From: an uncultured Ectothiorhodospiraceae bacterium
GTDB taxonomy: Bacteria; Pseudomonadota; Gammaproteobacteria; UBA6429; Thiohalophilaceae
Length of the DNA: 64,000 bases
Direction: 5' to 3'
NCBI GenBank assembly: GCA_947260005.1
Contig: CAMYOL010000007.1
Location: forward strand, 62,001-126,000
Shown: one piece after another, positions 37,271-46,611 of the stretch
Position numbering within the stretch: the stretch's first letter is position 1
Layout of the letters: the number at the start of each line of letters is the position of its first letter
Made by a program: the position numbers and the translations under genes
The notes under the pieces: generated by a model
The model's database searches: none
Told to the model about the DNA's origin: nothing
What the model saw: only the letters and a program-made list of their open reading frames with translations

Positions 37271-38494
37271 CTAACCTGAACTCTTTATATTCAACCGAAC
37301 CTTAGTCACACCTTTCGACGTACTTGCATTTGATTTTACGTCCCAGCCAGTTTGCTGTTTAATCTTTGCTTCCAGAGGTTCCACATCACCGGAGCCTTTT
37401 ACGGTTAAATCGATATCCAGTTTTCCATTACTAAACCTTAAACCATCAATGACAACGCCTTTAACATTTTTCAAAATCGGAGCCGTTTTTACTAACATTT
37501 CCTGCAGGCTACCTTTAGCCTGACCTTGCCTTTCTAACAATTTATTGATTTTCGATTCCATACTGCTACGTTCATAACCTAATGGTGGTTTTTTTGCACC
37601 ACTAAAAGCTGATTTATAAACATTTTGCATTTGCAGGGTAAGCTCTTCACTGCGATTTCCAAGATCAATCATCGCAGAAATATTGACAACCAGTTGCCAG
37701 CCAATCCAGACCGCAAACAATCCCGCAGCCGGGATCCAGGGTTTAATATGTTTTCCGATACCTTGCTGGCGATTATATTCACCTTGTAACAGGTTTACGC
37801 TATGACGAGCATCATAATGGCGTGCAAACACTCCAAACGGTCCATCAGGACAATCGACCAAAGTAAACTCGACATCTGAACACAATGCCTTCAAGGCCGT
37901 CATATGATTGGCTTGTGAACAATCGTATACGGTCACTTCCTCTGGTTTATCTTCTGCTTGCTTGTGCAGGTTATTCAACATCAGTGGTAAATTTTCGATA
38001 TCACTACTGAACATACCCTGCGGGGTTCGAACCAGGGCCCGGTTTGATTCTAACAGAACGGACCAGGATTCTTTTGAGTCAATTAATGCCAGCACATCTG
38101 GAATCATTGTTTCTGCATGGATCCCAACCGCCTTTAATGCATTGTCCCAATATTCTATAAGCCGGGTTTCGACTGCAGCGACAATAAATTTTCCGTCTTT
38201 AGGGGCGGGACTTAAGGCAAAATGAAGCGTTTCGATATCATCAACAATCTGATCTTCAACTGCATAGGGGACTGCCTTAATTAATTTCTTGCGATTTTTA
38301 CCCGGTAATGTAATTTGTGTAATGAAAACCTCTTCAGCTGGAACCATCACGACAACGCTGGCACCGCGACAATATCGAAAAGCCTCCGCCAGGCGACCCT
38401 TATGGAATGAACCGGCTAACTGACCATTTTCTATACGTTGCCAGCTTGCATCGGTGGCCGTTGGATCTATGCGTAATAAAACAGTTCGAGCCAT
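37271..38494 (-). CDS. gspL: Type II secretion system protein L
   Basis: The inner-membrane link between the GspE ATPase and the platform, 407 aa. The actin-like cytosolic domain (about 1-235) starts MARTVLLRIDPTATDASWQ. A membrane helix (WIPAAGLFAVWIGWQLVV, about 250-268) and a periplasmic ferredoxin-like domain (about 330-405; VVIDGLRFSNGKLDIDLTVK) complete it. It overlaps the gspK stop by one base. Confidence 0.92.
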   Translation of the reverse strand: MARTVLLRIDPTATDASWQRIENGQLAGSFHKGRLAEAFRYCRGASVVVMVPAEEVFITQITLPGKNRKKLIKAVPYAVEDQIVDDIETLHFALSPAPKDGKFIVAAVETRLIEYWDNALKAVGIHAETMIPDVLALIDSKESWSVLLESNRALVRTPQGMFSSDIENLPLMLNNLHKQAEDKPEEVTVYDCSQANHMTALKALCSDVEFTLVDCPDGPFGVFARHYDARHSVNLLQGEYNRQQGIGKHIKPWIPAAGLFAVWIGWQLVVNISAMIDLGNRSEELTLQMQNVYKSAFSGAKKPPLGYERSSMESKINKLLERQGQAKGSLQEMLVKTAPILKNVKGVVIDGLRFSNGKLDIDLTVKGSGDVEPLEAKIKQQTGWDVKSNASTSKGVTKVRLNIKSSG

Positions 38495-39432
38495 TACAAC
38501 CCTCCCTGTGAACGCATAACAACACTGATGTTATCTTTATCCTGACGATAGATAATACTGTCCATTCGGGATTTAGCGCGTTGTACTGAAGCAAAAGACT
38601 CTAGTAAGAAATAGTTGGTTTCCGTACTCAGGCCATTCACATCCACTTTTTTCCCTTTTACTAACGCATGATCGATCAAGTCATCCGGTTCATTGAGAGG
38701 ATTTTCGGCCAGATCTTCTGCCAGATCTTCGGCATCACTATCGCTGAGTTCTGGTATGATCATACGCAATACACTGGGCGGTGCGGTATTGATGTTAATA
38801 GTGGCATTGTTTTCATTTGGGATGGCCGTCAATACTTCGAGTAATTGCTCATACTTCTCCTGATTCATTCCTTTTAATAATTTTAATTCCGAAATACTGC
38901 CCATTTGGGTTCCAGCAGTGCGATAAGGTCGATCACCACTTAAATAATCAACGTCTTCAGCGCCACCGGATAAAGAGTCCTGATTATCATCCATCCAGTC
39001 AATGATGACACTGGCTAAATCAACGGGAATATTATTATTCGCCATCGCTTGTCGCAGTCGATCTTCATCCCATTTGTTGCGCGGTTCTTTGGATAAATTA
39101 TTAATATTCAGCTTACCTTGGAGATCCAGCACTTTACCCGTTAATACCCCGCCTTCAATAGGAAAAACGATCGGTTCTTCGCTATACCAGTCATCTTGTA
39201 AGGAATCCAGTTTAGGATCATCTTCTGCTAAAACAATCTTGGTAAAATCTTCCGCACTTAATAGATACATAAAGACTTGTTCATGGTAACGAATATTCTC
39301 GGTACGCCGCATATATACCTGTTGATCGGCGGTCATTGAAACCGCCGTAATCGTAGCCAGGCTCATAACCATCATCGCCGTTATCAGGGCGACGCCTTTT
39401 TTGAACCGCATTTGTTGGAAAATGCTAAACAC
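38494..39432 (-). CDS. gspK: Type II secretion system minor pseudopilin K
   Basis: Minor pseudopilin thought to cap the pseudopilus tip with GspI and GspJ. The 312-aa protein has a prepilin leader ending MRFKKG before VALITAMMVMSL; as usual for GspK, the residue five after cleavage is not Glu. The large helical insert domain includes NINNLSKEPRNKWDEDRL and INTAPPSVLRMI. Gene starts two bases before gspJ ends in the same tight operon. Confidence 0.93.
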   Translation of the reverse strand: MFSIFQQMRFKKGVALITAMMVMSLATITAVSMTADQQVYMRRTENIRYHEQVFMYLLSAEDFTKIVLAEDDPKLDSLQDDWYSEEPIVFPIEGGVLTGKVLDLQGKLNINNLSKEPRNKWDEDRLRQAMANNNIPVDLASVIIDWMDDNQDSLSGGAEDVDYLSGDRPYRTAGTQMGSISELKLLKGMNQEKYEQLLEVLTAIPNENNATININTAPPSVLRMIIPELSDSDAEDLAEDLAENPLNEPDDLIDHALVKGKKVDVNGLSTETNYFLLESFASVQRAKSRMDSIIYRQDKDNISVVMRSQGGL

Positions 39433-39433
39433 T

Positions 39434-40066
39434 TTAAACCTCAGACATCAAAAACATCCGGTTAACTTCACCGAAGTCTTTTATCGTTATTTTAACCGCG
39501 ACCGCCTTAGGAATTCCCATCGGCTGTGGATTTTGCACCTGATCAATAGGCGTTTCTGCCGAATCCCAACTGGTTTCCCATTCACCTTTAGAGCTTAAAA
39601 ATCGAACTTCAACATTTTCGACTTCAGCCAGTATTTCGGTTTTACGTGGCTCGGTGTCCTGTGCCTGATCCAATACTGGCCATGAGATCCGATACAAGGT
39701 TTCATCTTCTAAGACATAACCAACGCGCATCAAATTACTCTTCGGAAAATCTTTTGGAACGTGACGTCCGCCGCGTGTTATTGCTAATCGGTAATCGGCC
39801 AACTCATCGCCCACTACCTCGCCGACATAATCGCCAAAACTATTACGTATAGGTCGTTTTACAACATGTTGTAAGTCACGCTCCAGGTTTAAAAAGGTTA
39901 ACTGGATATCTGCAAGTCGTTGCTGAGAAATCGTTGTCTGTTCTCTTGCATCTAAAATTTGTGCCAGACCCGTGTATGCCATATAGGTCACCACGCCAAA
40001 CACAGCCATCGCGACTAATAACTCAAAGAGTGTAAATCCGGTCTGTTTCGTTGATTTAGTGATCAC
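39434..40066 (-). CDS. gspJ: Type II secretion system minor pseudopilin J
   Basis: Minor pseudopilin, 210 aa, with leader MITKSTKQTG followed by FTLFELLVAMAVFGVVTYMA (Glu at position 5 of the mature form). The C-terminal globular domain shows GspJ motifs such as LVRVGYVLEDETLYR-like LMRVGYVLEDETLYRISWP. The start codon is GTG and overlaps the gspI stop (GTGA), indicating coupled translation. Confidence 0.93.
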   Translation of the reverse strand: MITKSTKQTGFTLFELLVAMAVFGVVTYMAYTGLAQILDAREQTTISQQRLADIQLTFLNLERDLQHVVKRPIRNSFGDYVGEVVGDELADYRLAITRGGRHVPKDFPKSNLMRVGYVLEDETLYRISWPVLDQAQDTEPRKTEILAEVENVEVRFLSSKGEWETSWDSAETPIDQVQNPQPMGIPKAVAVKITIKDFGEVNRMFLMSEV

Positions 40067-40449
40067 AGCTCACCTATTAATGAAATCACGGTAGAGGTTG
40101 CCGGTGCATCCGCGTCATCTGTCGCCGGTTTAACCTCAATATGAACTTCTCGTAATTTTGGGTAAGGTGTCTCATTTACAATGATATCCCAACGCCAGTC
40201 GCGACCGGCCATTTCATCCTGTCCATTTGTGCGACCCGTTTTAGGTAACGACTTTGCCAGGCGCAACTCAACCATTTTGTTCATCGCCACCCATTGTGCG
40301 ATGGTAATCTCCTGTAAATCGATAGCAGAACGGGTCACCGCTGACGCCACTTTGATCGCCGCCAACAAACTAAGCGACAAGATCACCATTGCGACCAACA
40401 CTTCAATGAGCGTGAAACCCTTTTTCTGTTTTGATTTAATCAGCATCAT
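40063..40449 (-). CDS. gspI: Type II secretion system minor pseudopilin I
   Basis: Minor pseudopilin of 128 aa; leader MMLIKSKQKKG, then FTLIEVLVAMVILSLSLLAA. The motif ITIAQWVAMNKMVELRLA is typical of GspI. PilD is the probable processing enzyme. Overlaps gspH by one base (TAATG) and gspJ by four. Confidence 0.94.
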   Translation of the reverse strand: MMLIKSKQKKGFTLIEVLVAMVILSLSLLAAIKVASAVTRSAIDLQEITIAQWVAMNKMVELRLAKSLPKTGRTNGQDEMAGRDWRWDIIVNETPYPKLREVHIEVKPATDDADAPATSTVISLIGEL

Positions 40450-41042
40450 TAACCAAATTCTTCGGGTAATACGACCTTTAATTTACCATCATCATCAAGC
40501 ACTAGTTTAACTTCAATTGTTTCATCTTCATTACGTAATATCAGTTCAAATGGAAATATTTCACCACTCGGTTCTATATAAACGCGCTGGTATTTATCTT
40601 CTTCCCCATTTTCTTCAGCTTCTGCCTGTTTTTCCTTTTCCTCTTTTTCTTCCTGTAGTGACAGTTCACGTTTAAATTCTATATTTCTGGCTTCTTTTTC
40701 TATTTCATCGATCACCAGCGAAAAGGAAGTGCCTGGTACAACGGTACGTTCCCGAAAGACCTTTTCATCTTCTAATGTCTGCCAGGTCTCATCCTCGACA
40801 TTCAAAATATCAAACCGATATGTATTTTCGCTCACCGCTAATGACATAACTTGCCCTTGCATAATCGCTTCTTCCTGAGCCAGATTGAGCAGGACATGCA
40901 GGCGGGTCATCTCGACTTCCATCTCTTCCTGGATCTCATTGGTATTTAATGAGATCACCATCATTGAGACAATGATGCCCATGATTACGAGCACCACCAT
41001 CATCTCGATTAAGGTAAAGCCGTATTGCTTTGGCCTTTTCAT
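40449..41042 (-). CDS. gspH: Type II secretion system minor pseudopilin H
   Basis: Minor pseudopilin, 197 aa; leader MKRPKQYG, then FTLIEMMVVLVIMGIIVSMM. The beta-rich body contains EIQEEMEVEMTRLHVLLNLA and YIEPSGEIFPFELIL. An unusual, highly charged Lys/Glu insert (about residues 125-155) lies in the variable loop. Between its start and gspG's stop is a 147-bp gap holding a palindromic repeat, the only real gap in the operon. Confidence 0.9.
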   Translation of the reverse strand: MKRPKQYGFTLIEMMVVLVIMGIIVSMMVISLNTNEIQEEMEVEMTRLHVLLNLAQEEAIMQGQVMSLAVSENTYRFDILNVEDETWQTLEDEKVFRERTVVPGTSFSLVIDEIEKEARNIEFKRELSLQEEKEEKEKQAEAEENGEEDKYQRVYIEPSGEIFPFELILRNEDETIEVKLVLDDDGKLKVVLPEEFG

Positions 41043-41101
41043 AAAATTATATATTTATCTCTAGCCACTACTGCTCCATTAACTCAAGGTACTCTCTTAC
41101 T

Positions 41102-41177
41102 GTCATCCTGAGGAGTGAAACGACGAAGGATCTTGAGTCCTTCGCTCCGCAAGATCCTTCGCTCCGCTCACGATGAC
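41102..41177. repeat. Dispersed 76-bp palindromic repeat, copy B (inside the T2SS operon)
   Basis: Same length and nearly the same sequence as the copy at 29870-29945: starts GTCATCCTGAGGAGTG and ends GATGAC, with GGATCTT and AAGATCC inner arms. It sits in the gspG-gspH gap, so the gsp transcript would carry a long hairpin just downstream of gspG. Confidence 0.85.
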
Positions 41178-41189
41178 AAAATAAACAAA

Positions 41190-41624
41190 TTAATTCGCCG
41201 TTAAATCTTCATCCAGATTCCAATTGCCAATATCGTCTTCAGGCGAACCCGGGTTTTTACCACCGGAAAAAATATCAATCTTTCCATGTGTTCCCGGACT
41301 CAGGTATTGATATTCATTTTTCCACGGATCGTCACTCACCTTCTTCACGTAAGGCCCTTTCCAGCTTCGTGGCTCAGGTGATCCGGTTGGCTTTTTGACT
41401 AACGCCTGTAACCCCTGTTCGGTGCTGGGATAGTCTGAGTTATGCAATTTGTATCGATCCAACGCTAATTCAAGTGCACGGATATCCTGTTTTGCTTTAT
41501 TAATACGTGCGTTTTCAGGTTCATCCATAATATTTGGTACCACCACTGCGGCTAAAATCCCTAGAATGACCACGACGACCATTACTTCGATTAAGGTAAA
41601 ACCGGATTGGTTTCGAATATTCAT
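41190..41624 (-). CDS. gspG: Type II secretion system major pseudopilin G
   Basis: The main subunit of the T2SS pseudopilus. I place the start at ATG 41624 because AGAGGA lies eight bases ahead and it gives a normal leader, MNIRNQSG, before FTLIEVMVVVVILGILAAVV; an upstream GTG (41648) would add eight residues. The body contains the calcium-site region typical of GspG (YLSPGTHGKIDIFSGGKN). About 144 aa. A repeat-borne hairpin follows the gene, a plausible way to raise its level over the minor pseudopilins. Confidence 0.95.
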   Translation of the reverse strand: MNIRNQSGFTLIEVMVVVVILGILAAVVVPNIMDEPENARINKAKQDIRALELALDRYKLHNSDYPSTEQGLQALVKKPTGSPEPRSWKGPYVKKVSDDPWKNEYQYLSPGTHGKIDIFSGGKNPGSPEDDIGNWNLDEDLTAN

Positions 41625-41657
41625 ATTTTGTTTCCTCTTGCCTTCCACTAAATTTAT

Positions 41658-42884
41658 TTAACTAATTAATTGGTTCATATTAAAGATCGGCAATAAGGTA
41701 GCCATTACTATAAATAAGACTACCATGCCCATCACAATTATGAGTATCGGTTCGAGCATACTCATTAAGAACGATATCTGTGTCTCTTGCTCACGTTCCT
41801 GGTTAATCGAAGCTCGCTCCAGCATTTCCTCCAGATTACCACTGATTTCACCGCTGGCGATCAAGTTCACCGTCATTGGTGGGAAATAACCACTTTGCTC
41901 TAATGACTTAGCCAGACCAGCGCCCTCGCGAACCTTATGCGAAGCCGATTTAACAGCTTCACGCATCGGCAGGTTACTCACCACCTGGCTGGCAATCCGC
42001 AGCGCATCCAATATCGTAACCCCGCTTGCGGCTAAAATGCTTAAGGTACGCGCAAACCGGGCCGTGTTAACCCCCCGGGTAAATCGTCCCAGGACCGGCA
42101 GTTTTAACACAAAATTATGGAATTTATACTTCGGTCCTGGTTTCTTTAGGATATAGATCGCGGCCGCGACTAAACCAAGCCCACCTAAAAACATATACAT
42201 AAAATAATCCCGAAACACACCACTGACCGCAATCAGGATTCGGGTCATCAATGGTAACTCCTGTCCCATATCCTCAAACACTTCAACCACTTGTGGAACC
42301 ACATAACCGAGTAATACCGATACCACTCCTATCGCCATAAAGGTCAGGATGGCAGGATAAAACATCGCCATCTGGATGCGTTGTGCCATCACCTGGCGTT
42401 GTTCGGTATAGTCTGCGAGGCGTTCCAGGATGGTATCCAGATGACCAGATTGTTCGCCAGCAGCAACCGTCGCACGATATAGCTCAGGAAAGACATGTGG
42501 AAATTTACCCAAACCTTCAGCCAGGGTATGGCCCTCCATTACTTTCGCCCTGACTCCCAGCATTAAACTTTTCAAACGCGGTTTTTCAGATTGACGCGCC
42601 ACCGTTGAAGTAGCTTCATCCAGTGGTAATCCAGATCGAACCAAAGTCGAAAGCTGTCGAGTCAATAAAGCCAGATCGGTCGCACTGATACCGCGCCGTA
42701 TAGATAGATTAAACCGTTTATCAACACCGGATGAACTTTCCCGTTGTGATGCCTCCGTGACGGATAAGGGTATAAGTCCATCATCACGCAGTTGTTGCCT
42801 GATCGCCCGGGGTGAATCGCCTTCTAAGACGCCCTTTTTTTCCTTCCCACTTGGATCAAGTGCTGCAAATTCAAAGGCACCCAT
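41658..42884 (-). CDS. gspF: Type II secretion inner-membrane platform protein F
   Basis: Polytopic platform protein, 408 aa, with two GspF-type domains (about 70-195 and 270-400), each a helical cytosolic bundle, and three membrane helices (for example MFYPAILTFMAIGVVSVLLG and the last near 375-400). N-terminal domain starts FEFAALDPSGKEKKGVLEGD. Two bases separate it from gspE. Confidence 0.95.
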   Translation of the reverse strand: MGAFEFAALDPSGKEKKGVLEGDSPRAIRQQLRDDGLIPLSVTEASQRESSSGVDKRFNLSIRRGISATDLALLTRQLSTLVRSGLPLDEATSTVARQSEKPRLKSLMLGVRAKVMEGHTLAEGLGKFPHVFPELYRATVAAGEQSGHLDTILERLADYTEQRQVMAQRIQMAMFYPAILTFMAIGVVSVLLGYVVPQVVEVFEDMGQELPLMTRILIAVSGVFRDYFMYMFLGGLGLVAAAIYILKKPGPKYKFHNFVLKLPVLGRFTRGVNTARFARTLSILAASGVTILDALRIASQVVSNLPMREAVKSASHKVREGAGLAKSLEQSGYFPPMTVNLIASGEISGNLEEMLERASINQEREQETQISFLMSMLEPILIIVMGMVVLFIVMATLLPIFNMNQLIS

Positions 42885-42886
42885 GA

Positions 42887-44422
42887 TTAATCCTCACGGG
42901 TGACACGCAATACTTCTTCAAGTGATGTCTCACCGGCCAGGATACGCCGCAAACCATCCTGACGGATGCTTGGCCAGTGTTGCCGCGCATGCATTTCCAA
43001 TTCGTGCTCACCGACACCTTCATGTATCAGGCTACGCATCTGATTATCTATCTCAATCAATTCGTATATACCTGTTCGACCACGATAACCCAGGAAGTTG
43101 CAGTGCTCACAACCAGTCGGTTCATACAAGATGGGCGGATCGTCCGCAGGCAGGCCTAATAGATCACACTCGGAAACATCGGGCACATGAGGGCGTTTAC
43201 ATTGCGGACACAGTAAACGCACGAGTCGTTGCGCTAATACTCCAATCATACTCGACGAAAGTAAAAATGGTTCTACCCCCATATCTCGCAGACGCGTGAT
43301 CGCACCAATCGCGGTATTGGTATGCAATGTGGAAAACACCAGGTGGCCGGTTAAGCTCGACTGAATGGCGATCTCAACGGTCTCCAAATCCCGTATCTCA
43401 CCGACCATCACCACATCGGGATCCTGACGCAAGATAGCGCGCAGACCACGCGCAAAACTCATATCAACCTTGGCATTCACCTGAGTCTGACCTATGCCAT
43501 CTATATAGTATTCGATCGGGTCCTCGACCGTCATAATGTTGCGACTGGTATCGTTCAAATCACCCAGTGCAGCATATAAGGTTGTGGTCTTACCAGAACC
43601 GGTTGGCCCGGTTACCAGAATAATGCCATGTGGCTTATGAATCATATGATCCAATACTTCTTGAATCTCGGGATCCATACCAAGTTTGGTTAGATCCAGA
43701 CGACCCGCGGCTTTATCCAATAATCGTAATACGACACGTTCGCCATGCCCGGATGGTAAGGTTGATACACGCACATCAACCGGGTGCCCGGCAATCGTAA
43801 ATGAAATACGGCCGTCTTGTGGTAAGCGCTTCTCGGCAATATCAAGCTTCGCCATGACCTTGATACGGGAAGTCACCAATGGTGCCAACGCCCGTGGTGG
43901 TTGTAGCACCTCTCGCAATACACCATCGACCCGTAAGCGTACCATTAGGCGATTTTCAAAAGGTTCAATATGAATATCCGAGGCGTTTTCTTTTACTGCC
44001 TGGGTTAACAATGCGTTAATCAATCGAATAATGGGCGCATCGTCTTCCGCTTCTAACAGATCTTCTGGCTCGGCAAGTTCTTGCGCAATACTGGACAGAT
44101 CAAGCTCATCACCTAAGCCCTCCATCATCTCAACGGCTTCATCGGTCGATGAGGTTTCGTATTTTTCCTGCAGAAGTTTGTCGAATGCCTCGGCATCGAC
44201 CGTATTTAGTTTTAAATTACGTTTAAAGTGACGACGCAGTTCGAGTAACGGGGTGTTATCCGCATCCTGGCGTAAAGTCACTTCGACCGCAACCGGAGTG
44301 ATATCGGAAACTATCACACCATGACGTTTGGCATAGGTATACGGTAACTTTCGAAAACCGGCCGATGCAGCGTCTACATCAACCGAGACTTCTTCAGCCT
44401 CATTGATCAGCTCGTCCTGCAT
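42887..44422 (-). CDS. gspE: Type II secretion system ATPase E
   Basis: Hexameric ATPase that powers pseudopilus assembly. I choose ATG 44422 (AAGG eight bases upstream); an in-frame earlier start at 44506 would lie deeper inside gspD. About 511 aa. Features: N1E-like domain, DDAPIIRLINALLTQAVKE, Walker A GPTGSGKTTT, Asp/His boxes, Walker B region LRQDPDVVMVGEIRDLETVE, and the tetracysteine zinc motif C-x2-C (CPQC) with CEHC about 30 residues later. The first codons overlap the end of gspD by 23 bp. Confidence 0.94.
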   Translation of the reverse strand: MQDELINEAEEVSVDVDAASAGFRKLPYTYAKRHGVIVSDITPVAVEVTLRQDADNTPLLELRRHFKRNLKLNTVDAEAFDKLLQEKYETSSTDEAVEMMEGLGDELDLSSIAQELAEPEDLLEAEDDAPIIRLINALLTQAVKENASDIHIEPFENRLMVRLRVDGVLREVLQPPRALAPLVTSRIKVMAKLDIAEKRLPQDGRISFTIAGHPVDVRVSTLPSGHGERVVLRLLDKAAGRLDLTKLGMDPEIQEVLDHMIHKPHGIILVTGPTGSGKTTTLYAALGDLNDTSRNIMTVEDPIEYYIDGIGQTQVNAKVDMSFARGLRAILRQDPDVVMVGEIRDLETVEIAIQSSLTGHLVFSTLHTNTAIGAITRLRDMGVEPFLLSSSMIGVLAQRLVRLLCPQCKRPHVPDVSECDLLGLPADDPPILYEPTGCEHCNFLGYRGRTGIYELIEIDNQMRSLIHEGVGEHELEMHARQHWPSIRQDGLRRILAGETSLEEVLRVTRED

Positions 44423-46604
44423 CTTCTTGGCCTTCTTCGCTAAATAAGTTAGGGGGGAGCTCAATGTTATCGGATGATGAGCTTGAATCAGATGGATCCG
44501 TATCAATCATATTGGTATCAGACGAATCAGGATCATCCACGTCAGGTGGCGGAAGAGTCGAATCAGTTAACTGACCCGCTACACCGCCTGGCGCGCTGAG
44601 TTCCATACGCTGAACCGAGTCTTCGTATGCCGGGGGTAAGCGGATAAAATCTTCCATTTCCTCCAAGATAGGTGCGACATCATCATCCATTAAGCGCACG
44701 CCCTCTTCTTTCATTTTCATTTGTTTAGAACGAATGTAATTATATTTTTCACTCGTAAAGGCCATCATGGTTTTGTTGTCTTTCAAAATGGTGGGATGGA
44801 TGAATATCATCAAGTTGGTTTTAACTTTGGTGGTACGTTGATATCGAAATAACCAACCAAGTATCGGAATATCGCCAAGGCCTGGTACCTTTTGTTCACT
44901 CTCAATAAGATCATCTTGAATAAGCCCACCTAATACGATGATCTGGCCATCATCAACCATGACATTGGTAGTAACAGAACGTTTATTAGTAATAATATCA
45001 ACTGCCGCACTGCTTGGTGCAATAGTCTGAATCTCTTGTAGCACTTCGAGCTTAATGGCATCGCCTTCGTTAATCTGGGGTTTGATCTTTAGGGTTAATC
45101 CAATGTCCTCGCGAGAGACCGTATTAAATGGATTTGTTGGTGACGAGCTACCCTGCCCGGTAAAGCTGCCGGTAACAAATGGTACGTTTTGACCGACAAG
45201 GATTTCCGCTTCTTCATTATCCAGAGTCACTAAACTTGGCGTAGATAATATATTTGTCTGCGAATCCCCTGCAAGAGCAGATAACAGTGCGACAATAGGA
45301 TTACTACCGGTTAAATCGCCAAAACCAATATTCAGACCAATCGGGTTCGGTGGACTTTCCAGGTTGGCATAGGCGGTAATCGGAGTGCCTAAACTAAAAT
45401 TAACCAGACCGACCGCACTATTGCCGGCACGTCCGTCAACCCCCCATTGCACTCCCAGCTCTCGCGAAGCTTCATGCGATACTTCAGCAATAATTGCTTC
45501 GACCATCACTTGTGCCCGCCGCACATCGAGCTGCGAAATGACAGCCTTTAACTGGCGAAATACGGCAGGCGGTGCGGTAATCACCAAGGCATTGGTATTC
45601 TCGTCGGCCTGGATGGAGATCTGCGAATTTTGTGAGCTAGTCGCAGCCGCGCCTTTCTTGCCCTTAGACACATTTTGACTCACACCTGTTAATACCGGCA
45701 CTAGATCTTTGGCAACCGCATTGCGCAGATAGACAACGTGGGTATTACCACCAATCTCAAGCGGGGTGTCGAGATGCATTATCAAGGCTTTGATATTTAA
45801 GCGTGATGACTTGCCACCACTAATTAATAAACTATTAGTACGCTCATCCGCAATCACCTTAGGCTGACCGGCCGCCTTTTTGGGATCGGCCTGGCCAAGT
45901 TGACTGAGTATTCGTACCAATTCAGAAGCCGAAGCATGTTGCAAAGGGATCACTTCAATCTCATCACCGGATACGGTATCAATACGACGAATAATTTTAC
46001 TTAAACGCGATATGTTAGCGGCTGAATCAGATAGGATAATGACATTCGATGAAGGTACTGCAGCCAAATGACCACGTTGTGGAACGAGTGGTCGCAAGAT
46101 AGGTACTAATTGCGCTGCATTGACGTATTTCACTTCAATGATATGGGTTACCAGTTCATCTCCTTCGGCAGCACTTAAACCGCCTGAAGAACGGATCGCA
46201 TCCTGTTTGGCATTCACGTCCGGAACAATCTTGGTGACATCTTTGCCTGGAATTGCGGCAAAACCATGAACCTTCAACACAGACAAAAAGACCTGATAAA
46301 CCTGATCCGCATCCATGTCACGTTGTTGAATAATCGTGACCTTGCCTTTCACCCGTGGGTCAATAATAAAATTTTGCCCGGTTAATTTCGCCACGGCATC
46401 AATAACGGTTCGAATATCGGCTTCGACAAAATTTAACTTGGTAGTAATCGGGGTATCAGCATCCTTAGCCGGCGGAGCTGCATAGACCTGCCTTATCATG
46501 CCAAAAGAAACAATGAGCGAAACCGACAGCAGTGTTATCGCCATTAAGCGAATAAACGGTATATTTGTTTTATTAAAATTAATTGTTAATACCCGAAACG
46601 ACAT
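44400..46604 (-). CDS. gspD: Type II secretion system secretin D
   Basis: Outer-membrane channel of the T2SS. From ATG 46604 (AGGAT ahead, seven bases after gspC's stop) the protein is about 734 aa with a signal peptide ending near VYAAPP. The N0 domain (KLNFVEADIRTVIDAVAKLT), N1-N3 domains and the secretin core (LGDIPILGWLFRYQRTTK) follow. The C-terminal about 70 residues are Asp/Ser/Pro rich and low complexity, where pilotin-binding S-domains are usually found; no pilotin gene is seen here. An earlier in-frame ATG (46655) would lie inside gspC and is less likely. Confidence 0.94.
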   Translation of the reverse strand: MSFRVLTINFNKTNIPFIRLMAITLLSVSLIVSFGMIRQVYAAPPAKDADTPITTKLNFVEADIRTVIDAVAKLTGQNFIIDPRVKGKVTIIQQRDMDADQVYQVFLSVLKVHGFAAIPGKDVTKIVPDVNAKQDAIRSSGGLSAAEGDELVTHIIEVKYVNAAQLVPILRPLVPQRGHLAAVPSSNVIILSDSAANISRLSKIIRRIDTVSGDEIEVIPLQHASASELVRILSQLGQADPKKAAGQPKVIADERTNSLLISGGKSSRLNIKALIMHLDTPLEIGGNTHVVYLRNAVAKDLVPVLTGVSQNVSKGKKGAAATSSQNSQISIQADENTNALVITAPPAVFRQLKAVISQLDVRRAQVMVEAIIAEVSHEASRELGVQWGVDGRAGNSAVGLVNFSLGTPITAYANLESPPNPIGLNIGFGDLTGSNPIVALLSALAGDSQTNILSTPSLVTLDNEEAEILVGQNVPFVTGSFTGQGSSSPTNPFNTVSREDIGLTLKIKPQINEGDAIKLEVLQEIQTIAPSSAAVDIITNKRSVTTNVMVDDGQIIVLGGLIQDDLIESEQKVPGLGDIPILGWLFRYQRTTKVKTNLMIFIHPTILKDNKTMMAFTSEKYNYIRSKQMKMKEEGVRLMDDDVAPILEEMEDFIRLPPAYEDSVQRMELSAPGGVAGQLTDSTLPPPDVDDPDSSDTNMIDTDPSDSSSSSDNIELPPNLFSEEGQEDAGRADQ

Positions 46605-46611
46605 CTTAATC

